Shown: positions 16,776 through 25,153, counted from the first letter of the stretch. The stretch is 64,000 nt of DNA from Alcanivorax sp. REN37 (GCF_041102775.1 NZ_JBGCUO010000001.1:620001-684000), one strand, 5' to 3'. A program made the numbers and translations. Notes: generated from the letters alone by a model not told the origin.

Positions 16776-18134
16776 TTAGAAGTGCAACGCGCTGAGGCCG
16801 CTGGCAGGCGCGTGGCTGTGGTCATGATCATGGCCGTGATCGTGATCGTGATCGTGATCGTGGTCGTGATCGTGATCGTGGTCGTGGTCGTGGTCATGGT
16901 CATGGTCATGGTCGTGGCCATGCGCCGCCGGCACGCCGGTCCACACGATGTGCCGGGCCGGCTGCGGCAGTGCCACCGGCTCAGCCGTGTCCGGTTTGGC
17001 ACCTGCCAGGTGGTAACGGCGCAGCTGCTGTTGATCGACATCGAGCACGTGCAAGCGGTCATCGGCATCGGTGGCGAGGCTCAGCACCGCGCCGGCACTC
17101 CCCAGCGACAGGGTGCCCTGCGCTGACCAGTCACGGGTCGACCAAATGTGCAGGGTGGCGTCGCTGTCGAGCACCAAGAAGTAGTTGCCGCTGACGCTAA
17201 AGCGATGCTGCATGCGGGTGGTGCCGGCGCCTTGATTCCAGTCGAAACGCTGAGCTTGCTGGGTGGCCGGGTCAACGCGGTAGGCCACGGCGTTGCCGGT
17301 GGCAAACGCCACCAGTTGCGCGACTTCGGCATGGCCAGCCACTTGCGTGATGCGCTCGGCGGTGGGCAGTTTATGGGCCGCGAATGGGGGCTTGTGGCCC
17401 TTCACCAGCAGCACCCCGTCCTCGCAGCCAAAGGCGCTGGCGGTGGCGGTGGCGCCGCCGCCGTGCAGACCGGGGCAGCTTTCAGGCAGCACGCCTTCGT
17501 CGTGGAAGTGGTCATTGTGCAGCGCCATCACGCGAACGGCAGCCCGATCGGGGTTGCTGGCGAGTAGGTGGTCGCCACGCGGTAGCGCCAAACCGTGGTG
17601 GGGAGCCAGTAGGTTCTCCACTGCCAGCGCTTGCCCGCGTGACAACAACTCATCGGTGAACACCGCGAAGCGGGTGCTGCCCACCGGGCCGCCGTCGAAG
17701 AACACCGTGGCCTGGTCGCCAAACATTTGGTGGTGGCCAGGAGTGGTGCCCTGCAGGCGCAGGCTGGTGATCTGGGCCGGGTCGCTATGGGCGTGGTCGC
17801 CATGCAGCCAGACCCCGCCATCCACCGCTTGCACTTGATGCGGCTGGCTGCCGGTATCGCGTTGCAGCACTAGCGCAAAGCGGTAGCCAGCGCTGGGATA
17901 GAGCGCGCTCACCGGATGGTCCAGTTGCAGGCTGTCGAGGAAGGCATTTTGGTCTAGGTCAAACACTTGCAGGCTGTCATGTTGGTCGCTGGCGATCAGC
18001 AGCCGCCCGTGCAGGTCCTCGTGGTCATGGTCGTGCTCCAGTGACGGGCCGTTGGAGTCGGTGTTGTTACAGGCGCTGAGCAGCAGTGCCAGCAGTGCAA
18101 GCGGCGCCAGACGGCGCAGAATGTGAGTCGTCAT
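16776..18134 (-). CDS. His-rich beta-propeller lipoprotein, AztD-like zinc chaperone candidate
   Basis: A 452-residue secreted protein. Residues 1-22 are a lipoprotein signal (LALLALLLSAC, lipobox Cys about 22). A short acidic/His stretch EHDHDHEDLH follows at about 33-42. The body has repeated WD/YVTN-like blades (for example RLLIASDQHDSLQVFDLD, GNYFLVLDSDATLHIWSTRD, LHVLDVDQQQLRRYHL) with scattered His residues. The C-terminus carries about 13 consecutive His-Asp pairs and further His. Periplasmic zinc chaperones of the AztD type have a similar propeller and His segments. It lies 39 bases after the TonB receptor gene on the same strand, so a role in capturing zinc (or another divalent metal) is likely, but the metal is inferred. 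Confidence 0.75.
   Translation of the reverse strand: MTTHILRRLAPLALLALLLSACNNTDSNGPSLEHDHDHEDLHGRLLIASDQHDSLQVFDLDQNAFLDSLQLDHPVSALYPSAGYRFALVLQRDTGSQPHQVQAVDGGVWLHGDHAHSDPAQITSLRLQGTTPGHHQMFGDQATVFFDGGPVGSTRFAVFTDELLSRGQALAVENLLAPHHGLALPRGDHLLASNPDRAAVRVMALHNDHFHDEGVLPESCPGLHGGGATATASAFGCEDGVLLVKGHKPPFAAHKLPTAERITQVAGHAEVAQLVAFATGNAVAYRVDPATQQAQRFDWNQGAGTTRMQHRFSVSGNYFLVLDSDATLHIWSTRDWSAQGTLSLGSAGAVLSLATDADDRLHVLDVDQQQLRRYHLAGAKPDTAEPVALPQPARHIVWTGVPAAHGHDHDHDHDHDHDHDHDHDHDHDHDHDHGHDHDHSHAPASGLSALHF
16836..16919. repeat. Hexanucleotide repeat coding the His-Asp tail
   Basis: About 14 near-identical 6-base units, GTGATC, GTGGTC or ATGGTC on the plus strand, encode alternating His and Asp of the lipoprotein tail. 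Unit variants are clustered (four GTGATC in a row, three ATGGTC in a row), which suggests past slippage. Gain or loss of units would keep the frame and only change tail length. Confidence 0.9.
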
Positions 18135-18173
18135 TGCAAATCTCTCCCGGGGCGCGCGTGGCGCGCCCGCGTA

Positions 18174-20255
18174 TCAGAAGGTCAGTTCGAGGCCGGCGAT
18201 CAGGTTGCGGCCGGGTTCGGGCACGGTGTGGGCGAGGAACGAGGTGTGGTTCCACACCCGTTCGCCCAGCAGGTTGCGGCCCTGTACGAACAGATTCAGA
18301 TTCGGTTGCTTCGGCGGTTGGTAGCGCACCGTCAGGTTGACCATGTCGTAGCCGCCGGTGCGTTGTTCGAACGCCGCCAGGTGGCGCTGCGCGGCCACGC
18401 GATAGAACTCCAATTCCTGGCTGAAGGTCTGCCAGTAATGGGTGACGCGGCCGCCCCAGCGGTAAGGCGGAATGCGTGGCAGGTCGTCCTTGCCGTGAGC
18501 AAACTCACCCACCACTGCATCGGCGAAGGCGGTCAGCTGCAGGTCATCGCGGGCAAACCAAGTCAGTTCGGCTTCGCCGCCGTAGAACACCGCATCAGCA
18601 TGGGTGTACTTGACCAAACTGAAGTCGTTGTGACGATCCAGGGTGCGCGCGTAGATGTAGTTGTCGACGCGGTTGTAGAAGGCGCCCAGATCGAACTGCA
18701 CCGGGCCTTCCACTTTGCGCAAGTTGAGGCCGACGTTGTGCGAGGTCTCCTTCTTCACCCCGGCATCGTTGGCGCTGCCGCCGCAGGTGTAGCGGTCCGC
18801 CAGTAGTCCGCACTCGTAAGTGTTGGTGGCCAGATGCACACCGTTGGCATACAGCTCCTGCGCGTGCGGCAGTCGCTGGGAACGGGCGAGGCTGCCGGCT
18901 AGCTCGTAGCCGGGGCGGAAGCTCCAAGTCAGCGCGGTGGACAGCGCGTGACCCCAGAGGCTAGAGCCGGGCAGATCGCGCGGGTCGTTCTCGGTGCGGA
19001 TACGCTGGTAGTCCTGGCGCAGCCCGGCTTCGAACAGCAGGTCGTCGCGCAGGCGGTAGTGTTCGTAGAGGAACACGCCCAGCGCCTGGGTGCGGGTTTC
19101 CGGCAGGAATGCTTCAGTGCCGAAGGTGCCCAAATACTGCGACTGGTATTGCACGCCAACCACGCCGTGCCAGCCGGCCAGCGGGCGATGCTCCAATTCC
19201 ACCCGACCATCGTAGCCACGGGTCTCGTAGCGGGTGCCGACCACCTGTTCATCGATCTCGTCATGGCCGTAATCGGTGTAGCTGCCGCGGAAACGCAGTC
19301 GTTCGACGCCATCCCATGGCTGTGCCAGATCGCCGCGCAGTTCAAAGCGTTCGCTTTTCAGATCCACGTAGGGCACATCGTCATGGTGGTGATGGTGGCC
19401 GCCCCCGCCGCAATGCAGCTGACTGCCGTGCGGATGGCAGTCGGCGTAATCGTGGCTGTGGCCGGGCAGGCCGTACTCATCCTTGCGCAGCGTGTAGGCG
19501 GCGCCGATGTAGCCGTTGGGCAGGATCCACGACGCGCCGACGCTGCCGCTGTCGCTTTCGGCATAACTGCCGGGCACGCGCTGCTGCTGGAAGCCGTTCA
19601 CTTCGTAATCGTGGGCACGACGGCTGGCGCCTTCGGCGCGCACCGCGATGTGCTCACTGGCGCGCACTGTGATGCCGGCACCGATCGCGCGCTCTTCCGC
19701 CACAGTGTTGCCGCGCAGCGACAGGAAGCCGTCGGAGTGGCCGTCTGGCATGCGCGTCGGCACCTTGTCGTCGAGCACGTTGACCACGCCGCCGATGGCG
19801 CCGCCGCCATACAGCAGCGCGGCCGGGCCACGCAGCACTTCCACCTGCCGCATCAGCATCGGTTCGCTGGTGATGGCGTGGTCGGGGGACACGTCAGAGG
19901 CGTCCATCAGGCTGCTGCCGTCGGACAGTACTTTCACGCGCGGCGCGGTTTGACCGCGGATCACCGGTCGGCCGGCACCGGCGCCGAAGGTATCCACGTG
20001 TACGCCGGGTTGGCCGCGCAGGGTGTCGCCGAGGGTGGTGCCACGGCTGGTGAGCAGGTCGTATTGATCTTGCACGCTGACCGGGGTGGCCAGGGTTTCA
20101 TCTTGCAGCGGTAGTGCAGACACCTGCACCCGCTCCAGTTCGTGGGTATCGCTGCGGCGTTCGCGTTCCGGGGCCGCGGTTTGCGCCGCCAACGGCGCAC
20201 TCAGGGACAGCAGGCACAGCAGTGCCGGCGCCCGTCGAAACAACAGGGAAGACAT
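18174..20255 (-). CDS. znuD: TonB-dependent outer-membrane receptor, ZnuD-like
   Basis: A 693-residue receptor: signal peptide (to about residue 24), plug domain beginning ELERVQVSALPL, with GTTLGDTLRGQPGVHVDTFG, RPVIRGQTAPRVKVL and RGPAALLYGGGAIGGVVNVLD, then a 22-strand barrel ending in LELTF. An extracellular loop about residue 270-295 contains CHPHGSQLHCGGGGHHHHHDD, with two Cys and a cluster of His. ZnuD zinc receptors carry such His-rich loops. It precedes the His-Asp propeller lipoprotein, which supports a metal-uptake role. The symbol is assigned by analogy; copper or other metals are not excluded. Confidence 0.82.
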   Translation of the reverse strand: MSSLLFRRAPALLCLLSLSAPLAAQTAAPERERRSDTHELERVQVSALPLQDETLATPVSVQDQYDLLTSRGTTLGDTLRGQPGVHVDTFGAGAGRPVIRGQTAPRVKVLSDGSSLMDASDVSPDHAITSEPMLMRQVEVLRGPAALLYGGGAIGGVVNVLDDKVPTRMPDGHSDGFLSLRGNTVAEERAIGAGITVRASEHIAVRAEGASRRAHDYEVNGFQQQRVPGSYAESDSGSVGASWILPNGYIGAAYTLRKDEYGLPGHSHDYADCHPHGSQLHCGGGGHHHHHDDVPYVDLKSERFELRGDLAQPWDGVERLRFRGSYTDYGHDEIDEQVVGTRYETRGYDGRVELEHRPLAGWHGVVGVQYQSQYLGTFGTEAFLPETRTQALGVFLYEHYRLRDDLLFEAGLRQDYQRIRTENDPRDLPGSSLWGHALSTALTWSFRPGYELAGSLARSQRLPHAQELYANGVHLATNTYECGLLADRYTCGGSANDAGVKKETSHNVGLNLRKVEGPVQFDLGAFYNRVDNYIYARTLDRHNDFSLVKYTHADAVFYGGEAELTWFARDDLQLTAFADAVVGEFAHGKDDLPRIPPYRWGGRVTHYWQTFSQELEFYRVAAQRHLAAFEQRTGGYDMVNLTVRYQPPKQPNLNLFVQGRNLLGERVWNHTSFLAHTVPEPGRNLIAGLELTF

Positions 20256-20346
20256 GGGTCAAACCTCGTTTTCAGACACGGTGAACAGCGCCCGGCCGAG
20301 CGCAGTCAAGGCGCAGCGGGGCCGGGCAGTGCAATCGATGTGAGTG

Positions 20347-20697
20347 TCAGCTCAACGAGGGTGGGGCACGGCTCAGGGGAGCCAGCCACGGCAGCAGCGG
20401 CGCGTGGTGGTGAGGGAGGCGTTCGACCAGTACCGGCGCCAGCGGTGCCAGTGGCAGCCACAGGCTGCGTGGCGGCAACGCGTGCAGGTGTACACAGTGC
20501 TGGCAGGCTAAATCGCTGAGGCGGGGGCCGCTGCTGCCGTGGTCGCGCTCCAGCTGCACGCTGTGCGCCGCCGGTTGGCCCAGCACCCGCAGGTGCCAGA
20601 CATCGTGCAGCAGCGTCTGGGTCTGGGCGCACAGCAACAGCAGTGCGGCCAGCCAGCTCCAGCGGTGATTACCGGCGGCGGGACGCAGTATCGTCAT
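20347..20697 (-). CDS. Small His/Cys protein upstream of the TonB receptor
   Basis: A 116-residue protein with one hydrophobic segment (about residues 13-25, WSWLAALLLLCAQ), which may be a signal or anchor. It also has a CQHCVHLH motif around residue 65 and a LPHHHAPLLP cluster near 95. The layout resembles small DUF2946-type proteins found near metal-receptor genes, but I cannot confirm the family. It overlaps the end of yidD by 29 bases, and is followed after 91 bases by the TonB receptor. A role in metal handling is inference from its Cys/His content and position. A later start is possible. Confidence 0.6.
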   Translation of the reverse strand: MTILRPAAGNHRWSWLAALLLLCAQTQTLLHDVWHLRVLGQPAAHSVQLERDHGSSGPRLSDLACQHCVHLHALPPRSLWLPLAPLAPVLVERLPHHHAPLLPWLAPLSRAPPSLS

Positions 20698-20935
20698 CGT
20701 CGTCGTCCATGCCGGGCAGCGGTACGCCGGGTACCGCGTCGAAGCCGCCGGGATGCCAAGGGTGGCATTTGCACAGCCGCACCCCGGCCAGCCAACTGCC
20801 TTTCAAACTGCCGTGATGGGTGATGGCAATGCGCGCGTATTCCGAGCAGGTGGGATAGAAACGGCACTGCTGGCCGATCCACGGGCTCAGCAGGTATTGG
20901 TACAGCCGAATCAATCCGAGCAGCAAGCGTTTCAC
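20669..20935 (-). CDS. yidD: Membrane protein insertion efficiency factor YidD
   Basis: An 88-residue peripheral membrane protein of the YidD (UPF0161) family: LIRLYQYLLSPWIGQQCRFYPTCSEYA, GSLKGSWLAG and RLCKCHPWHPGGFD are diagnostic. The tail has six Asp and three Arg. YidD normally sits between rnpA and yidC near the replication origin; here it stands alone in front of the metal-uptake genes with an overlapping downstream gene, so it has been displaced or duplicated. Confidence 0.93.
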   Translation of the reverse strand: MKRLLLGLIRLYQYLLSPWIGQQCRFYPTCSEYARIAITHHGSLKGSWLAGVRLCKCHPWHPGGFDAVPGVPLPGMDDDDDDTASRRR

Positions 20936-21058
20936 GCGGGCGGGTCCGAAGGGCAGTCAGGGGTAAACGGCGAGAGTAGGGGAGCGTTTAGATTTTGTCA
21001 CCCAGATCGCGCTAAAAAACGGCACTGGGGTGCGGCAAATTGCCCGAAGCAGAAACAG

Positions 21059-21082
21059 AAAAGCCCGCCGAAGCGGGCTTTT
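21059..21082. terminator. Terminator of the pnt operon
   Basis: AAAAGCCCGC (21059-21068) and its complement (21073-21082) form a 10-bp stem closed by a CGAA tetraloop, 20 bases beyond the pntB stop. Runs of A and T on both sides allow action on either strand. Confidence 0.9.
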
Positions 21083-21101
21083 CCCAGGTGCGAGGTCGGA
21101 A

Positions 21102-22547
21102 TTACTCGACCGCTTTCACCATGTCCTCGATGACTTTCTTGGCGTCGCCAAACACCATCATGGTCTTGTCGAGGTAGAACAGCTCGTTGTCGAGGCCGGC
21201 GTAACCGGTGGACATGGAGCGCTTGTTCACGATCACGGTGCGCGCTTTGTACGCTTCCAGGATCGGCATGCCGGCGATCGGCGACTTCGGATCGTTCTTC
21301 GCCGCCGGGTTCACCACGTCGTTGGCGCCCAGTACCAGCACCACGTCGGTTTGGCCGAACTCGGAGTTGATGTCGTCCATCTCGAACACCTGCTCGTACG
21401 GCACCTCGGCTTCGGCCAGCAGGACGTTCATGTGGCCCGGCATCCGGCCCGCCACCGGGTGGATGGCGTACTTCACGTTGACACCGGCTTCGGTCAGCTT
21501 GGTGGTCAGCTCCATCAGCGCGTGCTGGGCACGGGCTACTGCCAAGCCGTAACCCGGCACGATGATCACGCTGTCGGCGTTGGTCAGCAGGAAGGCTGCG
21601 TCGTCGGCAGAGCCGGACTTCACCGGGCGCTGCTCTTGGCTGCCGCCGCCGGCGGACGCTTCCGGATCGGCACCGAAGCCGCCCAGGATCACGTTGAAGA
21701 ACGAGCGGTTCATCGCCTTACACATGATGTAAGACAGGATGGCGCCGGAAGAGCCCACCAACGAACCGGCCACGATCAGCATGGAGTTGTTCAGCGAGAA
21801 GCCGATCCCCGCCGCGGCCCAGCCGGAGTAGGAGTTCAGCATCGAGACCACCACCGGCATGTCAGCGCCGCCGATCGGAATGATGATCAGCACACCGATG
21901 ATGAACGCCAGCACCACCAGCGCTGCGAACGCTTCGTGGCTGCCGGTGGCGGTGTAGTAAGCACCGAGGCCAGCGATGGCCAGGCCGACCGCCAAGTTCA
22001 GCATGTGCTGGCCCTTGAACACCACCGGGGCGCCCTGGAACAGACGGAACTTGTACTTGCCGGACAGCTTACCGAACGCAATCACGGAGCCGGAGAAGGT
22101 GATGGCACCGATGGCCGCGCCGAGGAACAGCTCCAGACGGTTACCAGCCGGGATGGCGTCGGTCATGTGCGCGACGATGCCCAACGACTGCGGCTCAACC
22201 ACTGCTGCAATGGCAATGAATACCGCGGCCAGGCCGATCATGCTGTGCATGAACGCTACCAGCTCCGGCATTTTGGTCATCTCAACGCGCTTGGCCATGA
22301 TGGCACCGGCCGCGCCACCGACCAGCAGGCCAACCAGCACAAAGCCAAGGCCTTCGGCGAGCGAGATGTCGGTGCCCAGCTTGTGGATCAAGCCGAGGGT
22401 GGTGACGATGGCGATGGCCATACCGACCATGCCGAACAGGTTACCGCGCCGGGACGTGGTCGGGTGCGACAGGCCTTTGAGCGCCTGGATGAAGCACACC
22501 GAGGCAACCAGATAGAGAACAGTGATCAGGTTCATGCTCATGGTCAT
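21102..22547 (-). CDS. pntB: NAD(P) transhydrogenase subunit beta
   Basis: PntB (481 aa) holds the dIII NADP(H)-binding domain and most of the membrane domain dII of the proton-translocating transhydrogenase. About eight TM helices run over residues 5-265 (LYLVASVCFIQALKGLSHP, VGLLVGGAAGAIMAKRVEMTKMP). The C-terminal domain shows IVPGYGLAVARAQHAL, HPVAGRMPGHMNVLLAEA, LGANDVVNPAA and SMSTGYAGLDNELF. Its ATG overlaps the pntAB stop by 4 bases. The enzyme uses the proton gradient to make NADPH from NADH. Confidence 0.97.
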   Translation of the reverse strand: MTMSMNLITVLYLVASVCFIQALKGLSHPTTSRRGNLFGMVGMAIAIVTTLGLIHKLGTDISLAEGLGFVLVGLLVGGAAGAIMAKRVEMTKMPELVAFMHSMIGLAAVFIAIAAVVEPQSLGIVAHMTDAIPAGNRLELFLGAAIGAITFSGSVIAFGKLSGKYKFRLFQGAPVVFKGQHMLNLAVGLAIAGLGAYYTATGSHEAFAALVVLAFIIGVLIIIPIGGADMPVVVSMLNSYSGWAAAGIGFSLNNSMLIVAGSLVGSSGAILSYIMCKAMNRSFFNVILGGFGADPEASAGGGSQEQRPVKSGSADDAAFLLTNADSVIIVPGYGLAVARAQHALMELTTKLTEAGVNVKYAIHPVAGRMPGHMNVLLAEAEVPYEQVFEMDDINSEFGQTDVVLVLGANDVVNPAAKNDPKSPIAGMPILEAYKARTVIVNKRSMSTGYAGLDNELFYLDKTMMVFGDAKKVIEDMVKAVE

Positions 22548-22858
22548 TGCTTCTCTGCTGCAGCTTTCGGGGTTTTCTTCTTGAACATGTCAAGCATGCG
22601 CCGGGTCACCAGGAAGCCGCCGAACACGTTTACGGCGGCCAGTGCCACCGCCAGCGTGCCCATGGTCTTGCCCAGCGGGGTCACGGTCAGCGCCGCAGCC
22701 AGCATGGCGCCGACGATGACGATCGCGGAAATGGCGTTGGTCACCGCCATCAGCGGGGTATGCAGTGCCGGGGTCACGTTCCAGACCACGTGGTAGCCCA
22801 CGTAGATCGCCAGCACGAAGATGATCAGGTTGTAGATGCCGTCGGAAATCAGGTCCAT
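22544..22858 (-). CDS. pntAB: NAD(P) transhydrogenase subunit alpha, part 2
   Basis: A 104-residue membrane protein equivalent to the C-terminal TM segment of E. coli PntA. It contains three hydrophobic helices: YNLIIFVLAIYVGYHVVW, ISAIVIVGAMLAAALTV and TLAVALAAVNVFGGFLV. The ATG at 22858 (MDLISDGIY) has AGGAG about 8 bases upstream. Split alpha subunits of this sort occur in Rhodospirillum and Pseudomonas. It lies 11 bases after pntAA and overlaps pntB. Confidence 0.95.
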   Translation of the reverse strand: MDLISDGIYNLIIFVLAIYVGYHVVWNVTPALHTPLMAVTNAISAIVIVGAMLAAALTVTPLGKTMGTLAVALAAVNVFGGFLVTRRMLDMFKKKTPKAAAEKQ

Positions 22859-22869
22859 TTCCCAGCTCC

Positions 22870-23991
22870 TTACTTGTTGACGCGCACAACGTTGCCGCCT
22901 TGGCACATCAGGCAGGCAGCGACGATGTCGTCTTCGAGGTTGAGGTTGAACTGGCCTTCACCGTCGGTGACCAGCTTGAGGAAGTCGAGCAGGTTGCGGG
23001 CGTAGAGGGCGGATGCGTCCGCAGCCACCAGTGCCGGCAGGTTGGTGTGACCGATCAGGGTCACGCCGTGTTTGACCACCACCTGGTCGGCTTCGGTCAG
23101 CGGGCAGTTGCCGCCTTGCGCCGCTGCCAGGTCGACAATCACTGCGCCCGGCTTCATTTCTGCCACCGTGGCTTCCTGCAGCAGCACCGGCGCCTTACGG
23201 CCCGGGATCAGCGCGGTGGTGATGACGATGTCGGACTGCTTGGCGCGCTCATGGACGGCCTTGGCTTGGCGGTCCATCCAGGATTGCGGCATCGGCCGGG
23301 CGTAACCGCCCACGCCTTCGGCGCACTCGCGCTCTTCGTCGGTTTCCAGCGGTACATCAACGAACTTGGCACCGAGGGATTCGATCTGTTCTTTTACTGC
23401 CGGACGTACGTCGGAGGCTTCCACCACCGCACCGAGGCGCTTGGCGGTAGCAATCGCCTGCAAGCCGGCAACACCGGCGCCGAGGATCAGCACGCGGGCC
23501 GCTTTCACGGTACCGGCGGCGGTCATCAGCATCGGCATAAAGCGCGGGTAGTGGTCCGCTGCCATCAGGACCGCTTTGTAGCCGGCCACGTTGGCTTGCG
23601 AGGACAGCACGTCCAGGCTCTGCGCGCGGGAGCTGCGTGGTGCGGCTTCCAGCGAGAACGCGGTCAGGTTGCGGCCGTTCATGGCGGCAATGGTGTCGTT
23701 GCAGAACGGGTTAAGCATGCCGGCCAGCACGGCGCCGGATTGCATTTGACCCAGTTCGTCGCTGTTCGGTGCACGCACTTTCAGCACCAGTTCGGCGCCG
23801 AGGGCGTCAGCGGCGCTGCCGATGGTGGCGCCGGCGTCAGCGAAGGCACTGTCAGGAATGGCGGACGCGATGCCGGCACCGCTCTGTACCGTGACACGGT
23901 GCTTCTGGGCCACCAACTTCTTCACGGTTTCCGGCGTCGCGGCGACGCGGGTTTCTCCGCTGTAGGTCTCTAGTGGGATGCCAATATGCAC
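22870..23991 (-). CDS. pntAA: NAD(P) transhydrogenase subunit alpha, part 1
   Basis: A 373-residue soluble dI domain that binds NAD(H). It resembles alanine dehydrogenase: MHIGIPLETYSGETRVAATPE at the start, RAQSLDVLSSQANVAGYKAV (the conserved RxQxxDxxSSQ loop), VLILGAGVAGLQAIATAKRLGA (dinucleotide fold), KAVHERAKQSDIVITTALIPGRKAP and VIVDLAAAQGGNCP. It is the first gene of pntAA-pntAB-pntB. Upstream is a nearly 500-base divergent spacer with two similar palindromes and a TetR gene, which may regulate it. Confidence 0.97.
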   Translation of the reverse strand: MHIGIPLETYSGETRVAATPETVKKLVAQKHRVTVQSGAGIASAIPDSAFADAGATIGSAADALGAELVLKVRAPNSDELGQMQSGAVLAGMLNPFCNDTIAAMNGRNLTAFSLEAAPRSSRAQSLDVLSSQANVAGYKAVLMAADHYPRFMPMLMTAAGTVKAARVLILGAGVAGLQAIATAKRLGAVVEASDVRPAVKEQIESLGAKFVDVPLETDEERECAEGVGGYARPMPQSWMDRQAKAVHERAKQSDIVITTALIPGRKAPVLLQEATVAEMKPGAVIVDLAAAQGGNCPLTEADQVVVKHGVTLIGHTNLPALVAADASALYARNLLDFLKLVTDGEGQFNLNLEDDIVAACLMCQGGNVVRVNK

Positions 23992-24167
23992 ATCTAGCTC
24001 CAGATTGGTGACTACTAGTCCGCAGGGCCGCTGCTATTTAAAGAGGGGCTTGACGTTGCGGTGAGTCATGGGTTGTTGATGGTGGTGCTGCTGCGAAGGT
24101 GTGGCATAGTGCTGTTTTTTGGGCCGTCTGAAAAGCCGGTTGACGCAACGAAATTTTTCGAACCCCA

Positions 24168-24193
24168 ATAAAAACAGACAGACCTGTTTTTAT
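24168..24193. promoter_or_regulatory. TetR-type operator candidate 1
   Basis: Perfect inverted repeat with 10-bp arms, ATAAAAACAG (24168-24177) and CTGTTTTTAT (24184-24193), around the 6-base centre ACAGAC. It lies 177 bases upstream of pntAA and 295 upstream of tetR. Its core AAACAG-6-CTGTTT recurs at 24349. Confidence 0.7.
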
Positions 24194-24348
24194 CTGGCGG
24201 CCGCAATAGCCTGTCTCTACACCCTTCTTCTGCGCTTTTTTGTGCCTATCTTGTTGTTATATATGTGAATAAATTATGAATCCGGTTCTTTCTTCGGCCC
24301 GGGCTGTGTGTCTAGGCGCAGCCAATAACCGTGCTGGATCGCTGGATA

Positions 24349-24366
24349 AAACAGACAGCACTGTTT
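24349..24366. promoter_or_regulatory. TetR-type operator candidate 2
   Basis: AAACAG (24349-24354), ACAGCA, CTGTTT (24361-24366): the same half-sites, the same 6-base spacing and the same ACAG start of the spacer as the site at 24168. It lies 121 bases upstream of the tetR start. Confidence 0.7.
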
Positions 24367-24487
24367 CTTTTTGTCGGACAGCGGCATCATAAGCCCGGTT
24401 CTGAGCCGATTTAGGCACTTTTTCGCTCGGTTTTCCGCCGCCTTCTGGGTGCTTACCGACCCAATTTCACCGCCTTGGATGCCGCCA

Positions 24488-25153
24488 ATGACTGCAGCCA
24501 CTCCCCGCCCCCCCGGTTGGCAGGCCGAAAAAAGCCAGCGCATGCGTGATGCGGTGCTGACCGCCACCGCCGAGTGCTTGCTGGAAGTGGGCTTTGCCCA
24601 GACCACCACCGAGCGCATCGTGCGTGCGGCCGGGGTGTCGCGCGGCGCCATGACTCACCATTTCCCGTCGCGCAATGCGCTGCTGGCCGCCGCTGCCGCC
24701 CAACTGGCCGGCCAGCAGGTTGGCCAGTTTGATGCGGTACTGGGCGATGACAGCGCCTGGAGTGAGGACCTGCTCACCCGTGAGCGCTTGGAAAGCCAGC
24801 TCGGCCAACTGCTGGAGTGCTTCCGTTCGCCGGTGGCGTTGGCGTTTGATGAGCTGCAGCAGGGCGCGCGCGCCGAAGCTGAGTTGCAGGGGCAGGTGGC
24901 GCCGCACAGCCGCTTTGTGGCCCAGCACATGCGTCGTCGTCTGGCGCGCCGGTTCCCGGCCTGGGATGAAGCGGGCCAGCGGCAGCAGGGTGAGGCGCTG
25001 GCGGATATGATGCTGCTGACGCTGCAGGGCATGGCGCGCGAGCCGGACATTGGCATCGCCGAAACGCCACTGGTGGCCACTTTGGCGCGGGTGGTGGTGG
25101 CGGAATATGCCTTGGCGCAGTCCCGCCGTGATCGGCACTCTGGCTATTTCTGA
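24488..25153 (+). CDS. TetR/AcrR-family regulator, divergent from pnt
   Basis: A 221-residue TetR-type repressor. The helix-turn-helix domain spans about residues 14-65: RMRDAVLTATAECLLEVGFAQTTTERIVRAAGVSRGAMTHHFPSRNALL. The motif GVSRGAMTHHF is the typical recognition helix of AcrR-like proteins. The C-terminal half is helical and gives no ligand clue. ATG at 24488 fits the domain; an ATG at 24479 is also in frame, and neither has a strong ribosome site. The two matching palindromes in the upstream spacer suggest autoregulation and possibly control of pntAA. Confidence 0.88.
   Translation: MTAATPRPPGWQAEKSQRMRDAVLTATAECLLEVGFAQTTTERIVRAAGVSRGAMTHHFPSRNALLAAAAAQLAGQQVGQFDAVLGDDSAWSEDLLTRERLESQLGQLLECFRSPVALAFDELQQGARAEAELQGQVAPHSRFVAQHMRRRLARRFPAWDEAGQRQQGEALADMMLLTLQGMAREPDIGIAETPLVATLARVVVAEYALAQSRRDRHSGYF

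Larger units (their letters stand above)
23992..24487. other. Divergent regulatory spacer between pntAA and tetR
   Basis: A 496-base AT-rich spacer without a supported gene. It contains two related inverted repeats (24168-24193 and 24349-24366), and a possible sigma70 promoter on the plus strand, TTGTTG (24251-24256), 17 bases, TTATGA (24274-24279), which would read into tetR. The second palindrome then lies downstream of this promoter, in a position suited to repression. No clear promoter for pntAA was found. Confidence 0.55.

Noticed and set aside
16836-16919. Possible CRISPR-like or tandem array
   Set aside because: Units are 6 bases without spacers and lie inside a coding sequence, where they encode His-Asp pairs.
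21030-22796. 588-codon plus-strand frame
   Set aside because: It is opposite pntB and pntAB, whose protein families are unmistakable; the translation has no domain.
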